Part shown: piece by piece, positions 34,355-43,154 of the stretch
Layout of the letters: every line of letters starts with the position of its first letter
Numbering within the stretch: the first letter of the stretch is position 1
Assembly (NCBI GenBank): GCA_037444845.1
Contig: JBBILQ010000003.1
Location: forward strand, 19,362 to 83,361
Direction of reading: 5' to 3'
DNA from: JARYMI01 sp037444845
GTDB lineage: Bacteria; Acidobacteriota; Aminicenantia; Aminicenantales; UBA8522
DNA length: 64,000 bases
The notes under the pieces: generated by a model
What the model saw: only the letters and a program-made list of their open reading frames with translations
Told to the model about the DNA's origin: nothing
Database searches by the model: none
Translations under genes and position numbers: made by a program

Positions 34355-35899
34355 ATGGCTAAAATACTCATCGACGATAAAGAGCTTGAAGTGAGCGAAG
34401 GCTTGACGATCCTCCGCGCTGCCGAAAGCGCCGGCATCCCCATCCCTCATTTCTGCTACCACCCTGCCTTTGCTCCCGAGGGAAGCTGCCGGATGTGTCT
34501 CGTTGAGATTAGCGGCCTGCCCAAGCTCGAGTTGGCCTGTTCGACTGTCGTTAGAGAAGGGATGAAGATTCTCACGGCGAGCGAAAAAGTCATCGAAGCC
34601 CGGAAGGCCGTCCTTGAGTTCTTGCTGGCCGAACATCCGCTCGACTGCCCCATCTGTGACAAGGCGGGCGAATGCAAGCTCCAGGATTACTTCGAGGAAC
34701 ACGGCTTTTTCGCGAGCCGATTCAAAGAAGTCAAGGAGAAAAGGGAAAAGAAAGTCCAGATCAGCCAGAATCTCATCCTCGACCGGGAGCGCTGCATCCT
34801 CTGCACGCGCTGCGTCCGATTCCTGATTGAGGTCACAAAAACTCAGGATGCCGGTGTCCTCAACCGGGGTATTCATTCCGAAATCGCCATCTACGAGTCT
34901 GACTTCATCGACAATCATTACGCTGGAAACCTGGCCGAGCTCTGTCCCGTCGGAGCCATCACCGACACGGACTTCCGATTTAAAACACGAGCCTGGTTTC
35001 TGGTCAAAAAGGAATCAATCTGCCCGCTGTGCAGCAGGGGCTGCAACATCTTTGTTGATTCACACCCCGGGTTTGCCCGGACCCCCCTGGCTCAGAGGGT
35101 TTACCGCATCCGGGCCCGTGAAAATCCGGACGTCAATTCTTTTTGGATCTGCGATTTTGGCCGCTATCATTATTCTTATATCGATCAAGGAAGGCAGGAC
35201 AAGATAGTCCTGAAGAAAGAGGCAAAGGACACAGAACTGAGCTGGGAGAAGGCCCTCCTTATCCTGGCCGAAAAGGTTAAAAGTTTCGTGTTCCTCAAAA
35301 AGAAGTCCCGGATTGGCCTGATCCTGAACACCTGGTTGACGAATGAAGAACTTTTTCTTGCGGATAAGATTTTTAAGCAGGGACTGAGCCTGGAAAATAT
35401 CTATGTCGTTGACCCTCCCGCTGAAAAGAAAGACGATTTTCTGCTCACCGAAGAACGAACACCCAACAGCCGCGGTCTCAAAGAGATCGGCTTGCCCCGC
35501 CTGACTCCAGACCTCGGGAAACTGGCTGTGCAAACCGATTTGTTGCTTATTTTCGGGACTTTTCTTGTCCATAGGTTCAGCCCGGCGGACCTAAGAAGCG
35601 CTCTTGGCAAAATCGGCACGAAATTTCTTTTCGCGGCGCACAAGAGCGCCCTTGATTCCCTTGTCGATGTCGTTATCCCGACTCAGTTGATCGCCGAAAA
35701 AGGCGGCAGTTTGACCAACGTCAGCGGGAAAGTTCAGCCTTTCTTGCCAGCCCTCGATGACTCTTCCGGACTGCCCGAGTGGAAACTGCTGCTTGACCTG
35801 GCAAAAGAGCTGAAGATTAATCATAAATCCTTCTGGCAGCTCGGCTCTCCTCAGTCGATTCTCGAGGAGATGGGCCGGGAAATTCCCTTTTTTAAGTAG
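34355..35899 (+). CDS. nuoG: NADH-quinone oxidoreductase subunit G, short form
   Basis: 75-kDa type subunit with several Fe-S clusters. The N-terminal 2Fe-2S ferredoxin domain has CYHPAFAPEGSCRMC, a His-Cys cluster region follows (HPLDCPICDKAGECKLQ) and then RCILCTRCVRF with ELCPVGAIT. A reduced molybdopterin-oxidoreductase-like part follows, beginning with CPLCSRGCN. At 514 residues the protein is much shorter than E. coli NuoG (about 908), with most of the C-terminal domain shortened. The ATG at 34355 is chosen; the open frame before it overlaps nuoF. Confidence 0.93.
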   Translation: MAKILIDDKELEVSEGLTILRAAESAGIPIPHFCYHPAFAPEGSCRMCLVEISGLPKLELACSTVVREGMKILTASEKVIEARKAVLEFLLAEHPLDCPICDKAGECKLQDYFEEHGFFASRFKEVKEKREKKVQISQNLILDRERCILCTRCVRFLIEVTKTQDAGVLNRGIHSEIAIYESDFIDNHYAGNLAELCPVGAITDTDFRFKTRAWFLVKKESICPLCSRGCNIFVDSHPGFARTPLAQRVYRIRARENPDVNSFWICDFGRYHYSYIDQGRQDKIVLKKEAKDTELSWEKALLILAEKVKSFVFLKKKSRIGLILNTWLTNEELFLADKIFKQGLSLENIYVVDPPAEKKDDFLLTEERTPNSRGLKEIGLPRLTPDLGKLAVQTDLLLIFGTFLVHRFSPADLRSALGKIGTKFLFAAHKSALDSLVDVVIPTQLIAEKGGSLTNVSGKVQPFLPALDDSSGLPEWKLLLDLAKELKINHKSFWQLGSPQSILEEMGREIPFFK

Positions 35900-35905
35900 A
35901 AGACG

Positions 35906-36982
35906 ATGGATGTCCTGATCATCATCATTAAAATTGTCTGCGCTCTGGCCTGGTTTCTTACTCTCACCCTTTATCTCACGTGGCTGGAAAGAAAAGAAAG
36001 CGCCGTTATCCAAGACCGGATTGGCGCCAACCGGGCTAATATTTTCGGGCTTCGGCTGATCGGGTTGTTCCAGCCTTTTGCCGATGCCATCAAGATGATC
36101 TTCAAGGAAGACTTCGTGCCGCCCTTTGCCAGCAAGTTTCTCCACACGTTGGCCCCTTTCCTCTCCTTCTTCTTTGTGGCCATCACGATCGCTGCTATCC
36201 CATTCGGCGACAGGCTCGAAATCGGCGGGCGGCACATCAACCTCCAGATCCTTGACTTGAACGCCGGACTGCTCTTCATCCTGGCCATGCTCTCGCTGGG
36301 AATCTACGGGATTATCATCAGCGGCTGGGCTTCGAGGAATCGGTTCACCCTCCTCGGCTCGATGAGAGGAGCCGCGCAGCTCATTTCCTACGAAGTCGCT
36401 CTCGGGCTTTCTTTGATCGGCGTGATCATGGTCTATCCTTCGCTCCGCCTCCAGAGCATCGTCGCTTTTCAGGGGGAGTACCTGTTCGGCTGGATTCCCA
36501 AGTGGGGCGTTTTGCTCCAGCCTTTCGGATTCCTTGTTTTCTTCTTCGCCGCCCTGGCTGAGACAAAACGGGTCCCGTTCGACCTGCCTGAAGGCGAATC
36601 GGAAATCATCGGCTTTTTCGCCGAGTACGGTGGCCTGAAGTGGGGCCTTTTCATGATGACAGATTTCATGGAGATTATCGTCGTCTCCTGTTTGGTGACG
36701 ACTCTCTTTTTCGGCGGCTGGCAGGTGCCCTGGATGTCGGCCGACGGCTTTCATTTCCCTTGGGGAGGAACATGGCTGTTGCCGCACGGAGTCGTCGTCT
36801 TGCTTCAGCTTCTGGCCTTTAACCTGAAAGTCTTTTTCTTCTGCTGGCTGCAGATTCTCATCCGCTGGACATACCCCCGCTTCCGGTATGACCAGCTGAT
36901 GGACCTGGGATGGAAAGTCCTCATCCCTCTCAGCCTCATCAACATTATCGGAACCGGGATCGTGATGGGGATTCTCAAATGA
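35906..36982 (+). CDS. nuoH: NADH-quinone oxidoreductase subunit H
   Basis: Membrane subunit that lines the quinone channel and links the peripheral arm to the proton pumps. The 358 residues have eight or so membrane helices. The conserved WLERKESAVIQDRIGANRAN (residues about 27-46), a RGAAQLISYEVALGLSLIGV stretch and AETKRVPFDLPEGESEIIGF (20 residues) are present, including the Glu/Asp cluster of the quinone cavity. The end overlaps nuoI by four bases. Confidence 0.96.
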   Translation: MDVLIIIIKIVCALAWFLTLTLYLTWLERKESAVIQDRIGANRANIFGLRLIGLFQPFADAIKMIFKEDFVPPFASKFLHTLAPFLSFFFVAITIAAIPFGDRLEIGGRHINLQILDLNAGLLFILAMLSLGIYGIIISGWASRNRFTLLGSMRGAAQLISYEVALGLSLIGVIMVYPSLRLQSIVAFQGEYLFGWIPKWGVLLQPFGFLVFFFAALAETKRVPFDLPEGESEIIGFFAEYGGLKWGLFMMTDFMEIIVVSCLVTTLFFGGWQVPWMSADGFHFPWGGTWLLPHGVVVLLQLLAFNLKVFFFCWLQILIRWTYPRFRYDQLMDLGWKVLIPLSLINIIGTGIVMGILK

Positions 36983-37452
36983 TCAAGGCGCTTGAGTATT
37001 TCATCGAGATCATCAAGGGGGGCCTCATCACCTGTCGGCATTTCATCGTCAACATGGTCTTCCACACCCTCAAGGTCCTTGGCCTCAAGACCAGGCGCAA
37101 GGGGGCAGTGACTATTCAGTACCCGGAAGAAAAAAAAGAGATCGCTCCGCGCCACCGGAGCCTCCACCGGCTGATGCGCCGTGAAGACGGAAAACCTCGC
37201 TGCGTTTCCTGCATGCTCTGTGTCACCGTCTGCCCCTCTGAATGTATCGCCGTGGAAGCCACAGAGGACGCGGACCCCGAAATCCAGAAGGTTCCGGCCA
37301 AATTCATCATCGACATGAGCCGTTGCTGCTTCTGCGGGTTCTGTGTCGAGGCCTGTCCCGAAGACGCCATCCGCATGGACACGGCCAAGATCGAGATAGC
37401 AGATTGCACGCGAGAACACCTGATCTACGATCTCGATAAGCTCCTCGGATGA
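36979..37452 (+). CDS. nuoI: NADH-quinone oxidoreductase subunit I
   Basis: 23-kDa ferredoxin-type subunit with two 4Fe-4S clusters (N6a, N6b). The motifs are CVSCMLCVTVCPSECI and CCFCGFCVEACPEDAI. The amphipathic N-terminal helix (ALEYFIEIIKGGLITCRHF) is the usual membrane-surface anchor. It has 157 residues. After nuoI the nuo order stops: the next gene is an MBL hydrolase that overlaps by four bases, where nuoJKLMN would be expected. Confidence 0.95.
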   Translation: MIKALEYFIEIIKGGLITCRHFIVNMVFHTLKVLGLKTRRKGAVTIQYPEEKKEIAPRHRSLHRLMRREDGKPRCVSCMLCVTVCPSECIAVEATEDADPEIQKVPAKFIIDMSRCCFCGFCVEACPEDAIRMDTAKIEIADCTREHLIYDLDKLLG

Positions 37453-38303
37453 CGGTCGATAAGCTCGCGTTAGGGGATTTCGAAATTGTCGGTCTCAGGG
37501 ACGGATTTTTCTATCTCGACGGGGGCGCGATGTTCGGTATCGTCCCCAAAGTTTTATGGGAGAAGAAGTGTCCAGCCGACGCGAAAAACAGGATCAAGCT
37601 GGCTCTCAACTCTCTCTTGGTTAGGACGCCGGAAGCCGTCATCCTGGTGGAGACAGGCATCGGTTCAAAATTCGGCCAGAAATTCCAGGATATCTATGGG
37701 GTGGAAAGGAAGGCCGGGCTTCTAACAGCTCTTTCGCGGTTGGGCCTCAGGCCTGATGACGTTGACGTCGTCATCAACACCCACCTTCATTTTGACCACT
37801 GCGGCGGAAACACATCTCACGATAAAGAGGGGAGGATAGTCCCGGCATTTCCTCGGGCAAGGCATATCATCCAAGAAGGGGAGTGGGAATCGGCCCTCCA
37901 TCCAAATGAGAGAGAAAAGTCAAGCTACCTCGCAGAGAACTTTCTTCCGCTTGAGAATCACGGGCTTCTCGAGCTCGTCAAAGGGGATCAGTTGGTTGTG
38001 CGAGGGGTTGAGGTTGTGCTGACGCCGGGACATACGTCAAACCATCAGGGTGTGAAAGTCCGGTCAAGAGACCAGACACTTTTTTGTCTTGGGGATCTGG
38101 TCCCAACCTCGGCTCACGTCGGGCTGCCTTATATCATGAGTTACGACCTTTATCCCCTCGTCACGATCGAAACACGGAAAAGATATTATGAGCAGGCGCT
38201 GGCTGAGAACTGGATTCTTGCCTTCGTTCATGATCCAGTCCACTATTTTGGCCGAATCAGGAAGGCAAAAGGCAAGCACGAGTTTGTTCAGGTTGGAACC
38301 TGA
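37449..38303 (+). CDS. MBL-fold metallo-hydrolase
   Basis: A 284-residue metallo-beta-lactamase-fold hydrolase with a binuclear metal site. The motif HLHFDHCGGN supplies His-x-His-x-Asp-His, and later metal ligands are in TPGHTSNHQG and LGDLVPT. The layout resembles the AttM/AHL-lactonase-like or glyoxalase-II-like groups, but the substrate is unknown. It overlaps nuoI by four bases, so it is cotranscribed with complex I genes, which is an unexpected partner and could indicate a repair or metabolite-cleaning role. Confidence 0.88.
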   Translation: MTVDKLALGDFEIVGLRDGFFYLDGGAMFGIVPKVLWEKKCPADAKNRIKLALNSLLVRTPEAVILVETGIGSKFGQKFQDIYGVERKAGLLTALSRLGLRPDDVDVVINTHLHFDHCGGNTSHDKEGRIVPAFPRARHIIQEGEWESALHPNEREKSSYLAENFLPLENHGLLELVKGDQLVVRGVEVVLTPGHTSNHQGVKVRSRDQTLFCLGDLVPTSAHVGLPYIMSYDLYPLVTIETRKRYYEQALAENWILAFVHDPVHYFGRIRKAKGKHEFVQVGT

Positions 38304-38330
38304 GACTTCCAACAGCGCTCCGCATCTTGT

Positions 38331-38358
38331 TTGACTTTAAAGGCTGAGGGGTTATAAT
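38331..38358 (+). promoter_or_regulatory. Promoter of the malic enzyme gene
   Basis: TTGACT (38331-38336), 16-base spacer, TATAAT (38353-38358), followed by AAGGAGG at 38372-38378. One of the best sigma-70 type promoters in the window. Confidence 0.75.
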
Positions 38359-38387
38359 GCTTCTTTATATCAAGGAGGTTATCATCA

Positions 38388-39740
38388 ATGAAAAGAGAAG
38401 TGACGATTGAGGAATTGTTGGCTAAGGCTGATAAGCCCTCAAAAGAAGCCATCCGCCTTCATGCTTACTACAGAGGGAAAATAGGCGTCACCCTGAAGTG
38501 TCGCATCCGGAGTTTTGATGATTTTGCCGTCTGGTACACGCCCGGCGTGGCCGCTGTCTGCAAGGAGATTCACCAGGACCGCGATAAAGCTTATGATTAC
38601 ACCAACAAATGGAATTTCGTAGCGGTCATTTCAGATGGGTCGCGCGTCCTCGGGCTGGGCGATATCGGTCCGGAGGCAGGCCTTCCTGTCATGGAAGGCA
38701 AGGGGCTTCTGTACAAGTATCTGGGCGGAGTGGACGCCTTCCCGATTTGCCTAAACGAGAAAGACCCTGACAAGTTTATTGCCATTGTCAAGGCTCTCCA
38801 GCCCACCTTCGGCGGCGTGAACCTTGAAGACATCTCTCATCCAAAGTGTTTTAAAATTTTAGATACCCTGCGTCAGGAATGTGAAATTCCAGTCTGGCAT
38901 GATGACCAACAGGGGACTGCCTGTGTTACTGTGGCGGGGCTGCTCAACGCGCTCAAGATCGTCGGCAAAAAGATCAACGAGGTGAGGGTAACCATGGTCG
39001 GTTCCGGTGCTTCAGGCGTGGCGATCGTCCGGCTGCTCATAGCTGCTGGTGTCACGCCCGGCAACATCCTTGCTGTCGACTCCAAGGGAATCCTTCACCG
39101 TGATCGAAGCGACCGGGACATCCTCCAGACAAAATTCAAGGAAAAATGGGACATCTGCCTGAAGACCAACGAGAAGCAAATCAAAGGGGATATTCCCGAT
39201 GCCATCAGGGGAGCGGAAGTGCTGATCTCAGCCTCAACGCCCGGTCCGGGCACTATCCGGAAAGACTGGGTCAAGACAATGGCTAAGGATGCCATCGTCT
39301 TTGCCGAAGCCAATCCGGTTCCCGAGATATGGCCCTGGGAGGCAAAGGAGGCAGGAGCAAGAATAGTTGCCACAGGCCGGTCGGATTTCCCCAACCAGAT
39401 CAACAATTCATTAGGGTTCCCCGGAATTTTCAGGGGAGCTCTGGATATCCGTGCTAAAACAATCACAGACGAGATGTGTATTGCAGCAGCCAACGAGCTT
39501 GCCAGGGTTGCTGAAGACAACGGTCTGAGTGAGGAATACATCATTCCTAACATGGACCAGTGGGAGGTCTTCCCTCGAGAGGCTGTTGCTGTCGGCAGCA
39601 AAGGGATCGAACAGGGCGTGGCCCGCAAAACAGCCCCTCCTGAAGAAAGGTTCAAGATTGCTGAGGAAGTCATCAAACAGGCAAGGAGTCAAGTCAAAAC
39701 ACTGATGAAAGAGAAATTCATCATCGACCCTGACGAATAA
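38388..39740 (+). CDS. NAD(P)-dependent malic enzyme
   Basis: Oxaloacetate-decarboxylating malate dehydrogenase: malate + NAD(P)+ to pyruvate + CO2. It is the short bacterial type without the phosphotransacetylase tail. In 450 residues: AVWYTPGVAAVCKEI near the start, VISDGSRVLGLGDIGPEAGLP (quoted as SDGSRVLGLGDIGP) with the substrate/metal region, GGVNLEDISHPKCF, PVWHDDQQGTA with the metal-binding Asp residues, and the cofactor fold VGSGASGVAIV. It is a single gene with its own strong promoter. The cofactor preference (NAD or NADP) cannot be decided by eye. Confidence 0.94.
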   Translation: MKREVTIEELLAKADKPSKEAIRLHAYYRGKIGVTLKCRIRSFDDFAVWYTPGVAAVCKEIHQDRDKAYDYTNKWNFVAVISDGSRVLGLGDIGPEAGLPVMEGKGLLYKYLGGVDAFPICLNEKDPDKFIAIVKALQPTFGGVNLEDISHPKCFKILDTLRQECEIPVWHDDQQGTACVTVAGLLNALKIVGKKINEVRVTMVGSGASGVAIVRLLIAAGVTPGNILAVDSKGILHRDRSDRDILQTKFKEKWDICLKTNEKQIKGDIPDAIRGAEVLISASTPGPGTIRKDWVKTMAKDAIVFAEANPVPEIWPWEAKEAGARIVATGRSDFPNQINNSLGFPGIFRGALDIRAKTITDEMCIAAANELARVAEDNGLSEEYIIPNMDQWEVFPREAVAVGSKGIEQGVARKTAPPEERFKIAEEVIKQARSQVKTLMKEKFIIDPDE

Positions 39741-39785
39741 ATAGCGTTCCTAAAAGTTGCCCTGATCAGGCGAATCAACGGTTTA

Positions 39786-39814
39786 TTGACTTTTTGCAGT
39801 TGCCGTGGTATAAA
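39786..39814 (+). promoter_or_regulatory. Promoter of the lipoprotein/L,D-transpeptidase operon
   Basis: TTGACT (39786-39791), 17-base spacer, TATAAA (39809-39814). The expected start is near 39821, about 265 bases upstream of the first coding sequence, so the transcript has an unusually long leader. Confidence 0.65.
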
Positions 39815-39823
39815 ATTGCCAGA

Positions 39824-40086
39824 TAAGGTAAGACAACCTTAGGAGAAGGAGAGGTTCAGGGTTCACGCCAATGAGATCCTCAGATTCAGTCCAGTACATG
39901 GACGACACAGTCCCGCCTTAATTTAGCTCGCTGGACTTCCTAAAACAGATCCAGAAAGGACTCATTCCGAAGACGAGAGTGTTTGTTTGCGGGAAAAGGA
40001 GGTGAGAAGAGGGAAAGACGATTATATTGAAAAGGCTAAACCCAAGGCATGCTTCTAAAGAAATGTCGAGAGAGGAGGTTAGAAAA
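39824..40086 (+). other. Long structured leader with a 16-codon open frame
   Basis: Between the promoter and the lipoprotein start lie about 260 bases with pairing elements: TAAGGT/ACCTTA (39824-39829 with 39837-39842) and AGTCCAG/CTGGACT (39888-39894 with 39931-39937). An ATG at 39871 begins a frame of 16 codons ending with TAA at 39921. Its upstream purine-rich stretch is too far away (about 14 bases or more) to be a normal ribosome binding site. No known riboswitch class was recognised. Confidence 0.35.
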
Positions 40087-40683
40087 ATGAAAAATCTTGT
40101 GAGAATCTTTGTTCTTGGTTTTTTTGCTGTTTCACTTTTCACGAGCTGCGCCAGGCAACCAAGCCAGGAGATGAGTGACACGAGGGCTGCTGTCGATGCC
40201 GCGATCAAAGAAGGAGCCGATGTCTACGCTGCCGATGAGCTAAAGAAGCTGAACGACGACTTGACCGCTGCTCTTGATGAAATCGCTACCCAGGACAAAA
40301 AGTTCTTCAAGAAATTCGGGACAGCCAAGGAAATGCTGGCCAAGGTGAAGGCGGACGCTGAGGTCTTGAAAGCCGCCATTCCGGCCAAGAAAGAAGCAGC
40401 CAAAAACGCCGCTTTGACCGCCCAGCAAGAAGCCAGGGCTGCTCTTGATGAGGCCAAAGCGCTCTTAGAGAAGGCTCCCAAAGGAAAAGGGACAAGAGCT
40501 GACATCGAGGCGTTCACGGCCGACCTGAAAGGGCTGGAGGATTCTTTCCCCGAGGTCCAGGCTGCCATCGACAGAGAGGACTATTTTGGGGCCTCGAACA
40601 CCGCGGCCATGATAAAAGAGAAAGCGGCTGGCGTCTCCGAGCAGGTCAAGCAGGCGATCGAAAAGGTGAAGGGCAAGAGATAA
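40087..40683 (+). CDS. Helical lipoprotein (DUF4398-like)
   Basis: A 198-residue lipoprotein: signal peptide with lipobox LFTSC, then an almost entirely Ala/Lys/Glu helical protein. The pattern of A-x2-A-K heptads (AAIKEGADVYAADELKKLN, REDYFGASNTAAMIKEKA) resembles DUF4398-type periplasmic helical bundles. The ATG at 40087 has GAGGAGG in front; earlier ATGs are in the leader. It is first in a set with two L,D-transpeptidases, and the helical region resembles the N-terminal half of the next protein. A role in the envelope or as a peptidoglycan-associated spacer is inference. Confidence 0.75.
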   Translation: MKNLVRIFVLGFFAVSLFTSCARQPSQEMSDTRAAVDAAIKEGADVYAADELKKLNDDLTAALDEIATQDKKFFKKFGTAKEMLAKVKADAEVLKAAIPAKKEAAKNAALTAQQEARAALDEAKALLEKAPKGKGTRADIEAFTADLKGLEDSFPEVQAAIDREDYFGASNTAAMIKEKAAGVSEQVKQAIEKVKGKR

Positions 40684-40716
40684 TCCTGTCCTGAGTCTGA
40701 ATTTTTTCTGCGGAAG

Positions 40717-41802
40717 TTGAAGACTGTCCGAATTTTTGCGCTGGCCGGGTTTATTGTCTTCGTTCTTTCGTGCCAGACGCCGGCGGTCCCTCCAGAAGTC
40801 GGTCAGGCTCGTGAGCAGGAAAACAACCTCTGGAGGGCCGGCGCTGCCGTTTATGCGAAAGAGGAATACACCCAGTACTTGGCTTCTCTCCGCCTGGCCA
40901 AAGACAAGCTCATCAAAGAGAAGGCCAAGTTCGGCTGGTTTCGCAATTATAAAGAAGTTGAGGCCGCATTCCGGGAAGTCTTGACCCAAGGCCAAGCCCT
41001 GCTCCAGAGTGTAGAAGAAGAGAAAGCTCTCAAATCTCGGACCCTGTCGGAGCAGCTCGAAGCGCTGCGAGAACGCATCCAGAGAATCTGGAAACTCATT
41101 CTCACGATTAACGAAACTCAGGTTGTCCGGAGGAGTCTTGCCCAGGCCGAAGTCGCCATGATGGAGTCTGAGGCTCTTCTGAACAAGGAAAAGTATGCCG
41201 AAATCAGCAGAAAAATCGAGATCATCCAGTTCCATCTTGGTCAAGCGGAGGAAGCCGTCTTTTCCATTCTGGCCCGCTACGCTGACGAGGCCCAGGTTGA
41301 GACGTGGCGACGATGGGCGATGGAGACGATTGATGAATCCCGGAAAAAAGGGACAACAGCTATTCTTATCACCAAGCTCGACCGCACCTTGACCGTCTAT
41401 AGAGCCGGGAAAGTCGCTGCTGTCTATAATATCGGGCTTGGAAAATACGGCTTGTCAGACAAGCTCTACGCTGGAGACGAAGCCACTCCAGAGGGGAGGT
41501 ATAAGGTTATCAAGAAATTCCCCCAGAGCCGATTCCACAAGGCCCTGCTCATTGACTATCCGAATGACGAGGATAAAAAAGAGTTTTCTCAGGCCAAGAA
41601 AAAGGGTCTTATTCCTCCGCAAGCCGGAATCGGAGGGCAGATCGAGATCCACGGCGGAGGGGAGGACAGCTTGACCGGCGGTTGTGTAGCCGTCGAGGAT
41701 AGCGTGATGGACAAGCTTTTTTCTGAGGTTTCCATCGGTACTCCGGTCACCATCATCGGTTCCCTGGAGAGGGTGGCCGAGTTGCTGGCTTCTCTGAAAT
41801 GA
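40717..41802 (+). CDS. Lipoprotein L,D-transpeptidase (YkuD) with helical N-terminus
   Basis: Cross-links peptidoglycan or attaches proteins to it. A lipoprotein signal (VLSC, Cys19) is followed by a long helical region (about 25-210) similar in composition to the preceding lipoprotein, then the YkuD domain (215-350). The catalytic motif is complete: His312 in IEIHGGG and Cys323 in TGGCVAVED. Start: TTG at 40717, needed to encode the signal peptide; its ribosome binding site (GGAAG) is very close, so the start is the least certain part. A 361-residue protein facing the periplasm is expected. Confidence 0.88.
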   Translation: MKTVRIFALAGFIVFVLSCQTPAVPPEVGQAREQENNLWRAGAAVYAKEEYTQYLASLRLAKDKLIKEKAKFGWFRNYKEVEAAFREVLTQGQALLQSVEEEKALKSRTLSEQLEALRERIQRIWKLILTINETQVVRRSLAQAEVAMMESEALLNKEKYAEISRKIEIIQFHLGQAEEAVFSILARYADEAQVETWRRWAMETIDESRKKGTTAILITKLDRTLTVYRAGKVAAVYNIGLGKYGLSDKLYAGDEATPEGRYKVIKKFPQSRFHKALLIDYPNDEDKKEFSQAKKKGLIPPQAGIGGQIEIHGGGEDSLTGGCVAVEDSVMDKLFSEVSIGTPVTIIGSLERVAELLASLK

Positions 41803-41811
41803 CCTGAAAAC

Positions 41812-42471
41812 ATGGCAAAGGTGAAAAAGGCAAGGAAAAAATTACTGCACAGGGTCCTGCTTGCATGTCTGGCCGTTTTTATTGTTTTAGAGCTTGTCGC
41901 TTACTATTTTGCCTGGCCAAGGCGCGCAGCCGATGAGATAAAGGGAGAGAAGAAAACAGAGGGAGAGTCAGACCGCCGGCTGGCTGCCCAAAATTCTTCC
42001 CTCGAGCGGAGGATCAAGACACTCGCCCCGCGGGGAATTTACATCGTGGTTGACTCGGGGAACAACATCCTTAACCTTATGAGAGGCCCGGAGAACCTGC
42101 GCCGGGTTGTCGTTTCCTGTGGCAGCGGAAGCATCCTCGAAGAGCCCGGAGGCCGCCGGCGCTGGGTTTTTGACACGCCGAGAGGTGGGTTTTATATCGA
42201 GTCCAAGGTCAAGAACCCCGACTGGATCAAGCCCGACTGGGCCTTTATCGAGGAAGGCGAAAGAATTCCCAAAGACCCGCGAGAAAGAGTCGAGTCCGGC
42301 GTGCTCGGAGAGTACGCCCTTGGTTTCGGAGATGGTTATTTCATCCATGGGACTCTTTACACCCGGCTCCTCGGCCGGAGTGTCACCCATGGCTGCATCC
42401 GGGTCGGCGATGAAGACCTAAAGGTCATATTTGAAAAGGCCTCGATTGGGACAAAGGTCTTCATTTATTAG
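41812..42471 (+). CDS. Membrane-anchored L,D-transpeptidase (YkuD)
   Basis: A 219-residue second L,D-transpeptidase. It has one N-terminal membrane anchor (residues 12-33) and a catalytic domain that starts at IYIVVDSGNNILNLMRG. The active site is intact: His179 in YFIHGTLY, then His193 and Cys195 in VTHGCIRVGD. The gene starts nine bases after the first transpeptidase gene. Two different transpeptidases in one operon suggest 3-3 cross-links or lipoprotein attachment matter in this envelope. Confidence 0.9.
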   Translation: MAKVKKARKKLLHRVLLACLAVFIVLELVAYYFAWPRRAADEIKGEKKTEGESDRRLAAQNSSLERRIKTLAPRGIYIVVDSGNNILNLMRGPENLRRVVVSCGSGSILEEPGGRRRWVFDTPRGGFYIESKVKNPDWIKPDWAFIEEGERIPKDPRERVESGVLGEYALGFGDGYFIHGTLYTRLLGRSVTHGCIRVGDEDLKVIFEKASIGTKVFIY

Positions 42472-42482
42472 ATGCACTGACA

Positions 42483-43106
42483 ATGCGCGTAAAACTCCTC
42501 CTTGTGTTGACTGTGATAGGTTACAGCTTTTCTGTTGCAGGCGAAAAAAGCCTGTCCCCAGGACTCAAGAACCAGCTTCTCATAGAAGAGCTGGCGCTTG
42601 CCAGGGCCCCTTCTTCCTATTTTGTCGTCGACCTTCAGACCAGAATAGTCCAACTCAAAGCCAGCGGCCTGACGCTCCGGGAATGGAAAGTCGACCGCCT
42701 GAGACGGTGGGGGGACGCGGTTCCGCTCCGGGCTGTCGGTATTGAAAAAAAGAGCGCTCTCTTTGCGCCCAAGCGGAAAAAAATCAAGCCTGGAGCTAAC
42801 CAGGAAAGAGAAACGCACGAGCTCGAAGTTCTTGAATTAAAAGATATGCCTTCGTCTTTTAGCCTCTGCCTGGACAGAGGTCTGTCCATTTATATTAGGC
42901 ACAGGCCGGATACTTTCTTGTCAAGAGCCTGGGAAATCGGCGGCTTTTTGAGATGGTATACCTGGATTCCGCTGAAAAACCTTTGGTTTGAAGTGAAAAA
43001 GAAGCCGCTAACAGCACTGGACATCAGAGTATTAAATAAAGAAGAAGCCAAGTCCCTTTATTGGGCGCTTTTAGAAGGTCACAAGGGTTTGATTTATCCT
43101 TTTTGA
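42483..43106 (+). CDS. Periplasmic protein resembling a catalytically lost L,D-transpeptidase
   Basis: A 207-residue protein with a signal peptide (about 1-19), 11 bases after the second transpeptidase gene. Residues 44-70 (SSYFVVDLQTRIVQLKASG) run parallel to the first YkuD strands of its neighbour (GIYIVVDSGNNILNLMRG), but no HxG...HGC active site follows. The remainder matches no family I recognise. It may be a degenerate paralogue with a structural or regulatory role. The similarity is by eye only. Confidence 0.55.
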   Translation: MRVKLLLVLTVIGYSFSVAGEKSLSPGLKNQLLIEELALARAPSSYFVVDLQTRIVQLKASGLTLREWKVDRLRRWGDAVPLRAVGIEKKSALFAPKRKKIKPGANQERETHELEVLELKDMPSSFSLCLDRGLSIYIRHRPDTFLSRAWEIGGFLRWYTWIPLKNLWFEVKKKPLTALDIRVLNKEEAKSLYWALLEGHKGLIYPF

Positions 43107-43154
43107 TAAAAATAACACTACAAGCAAAAGTAAGTTCAAAGAACGCGAATAATA

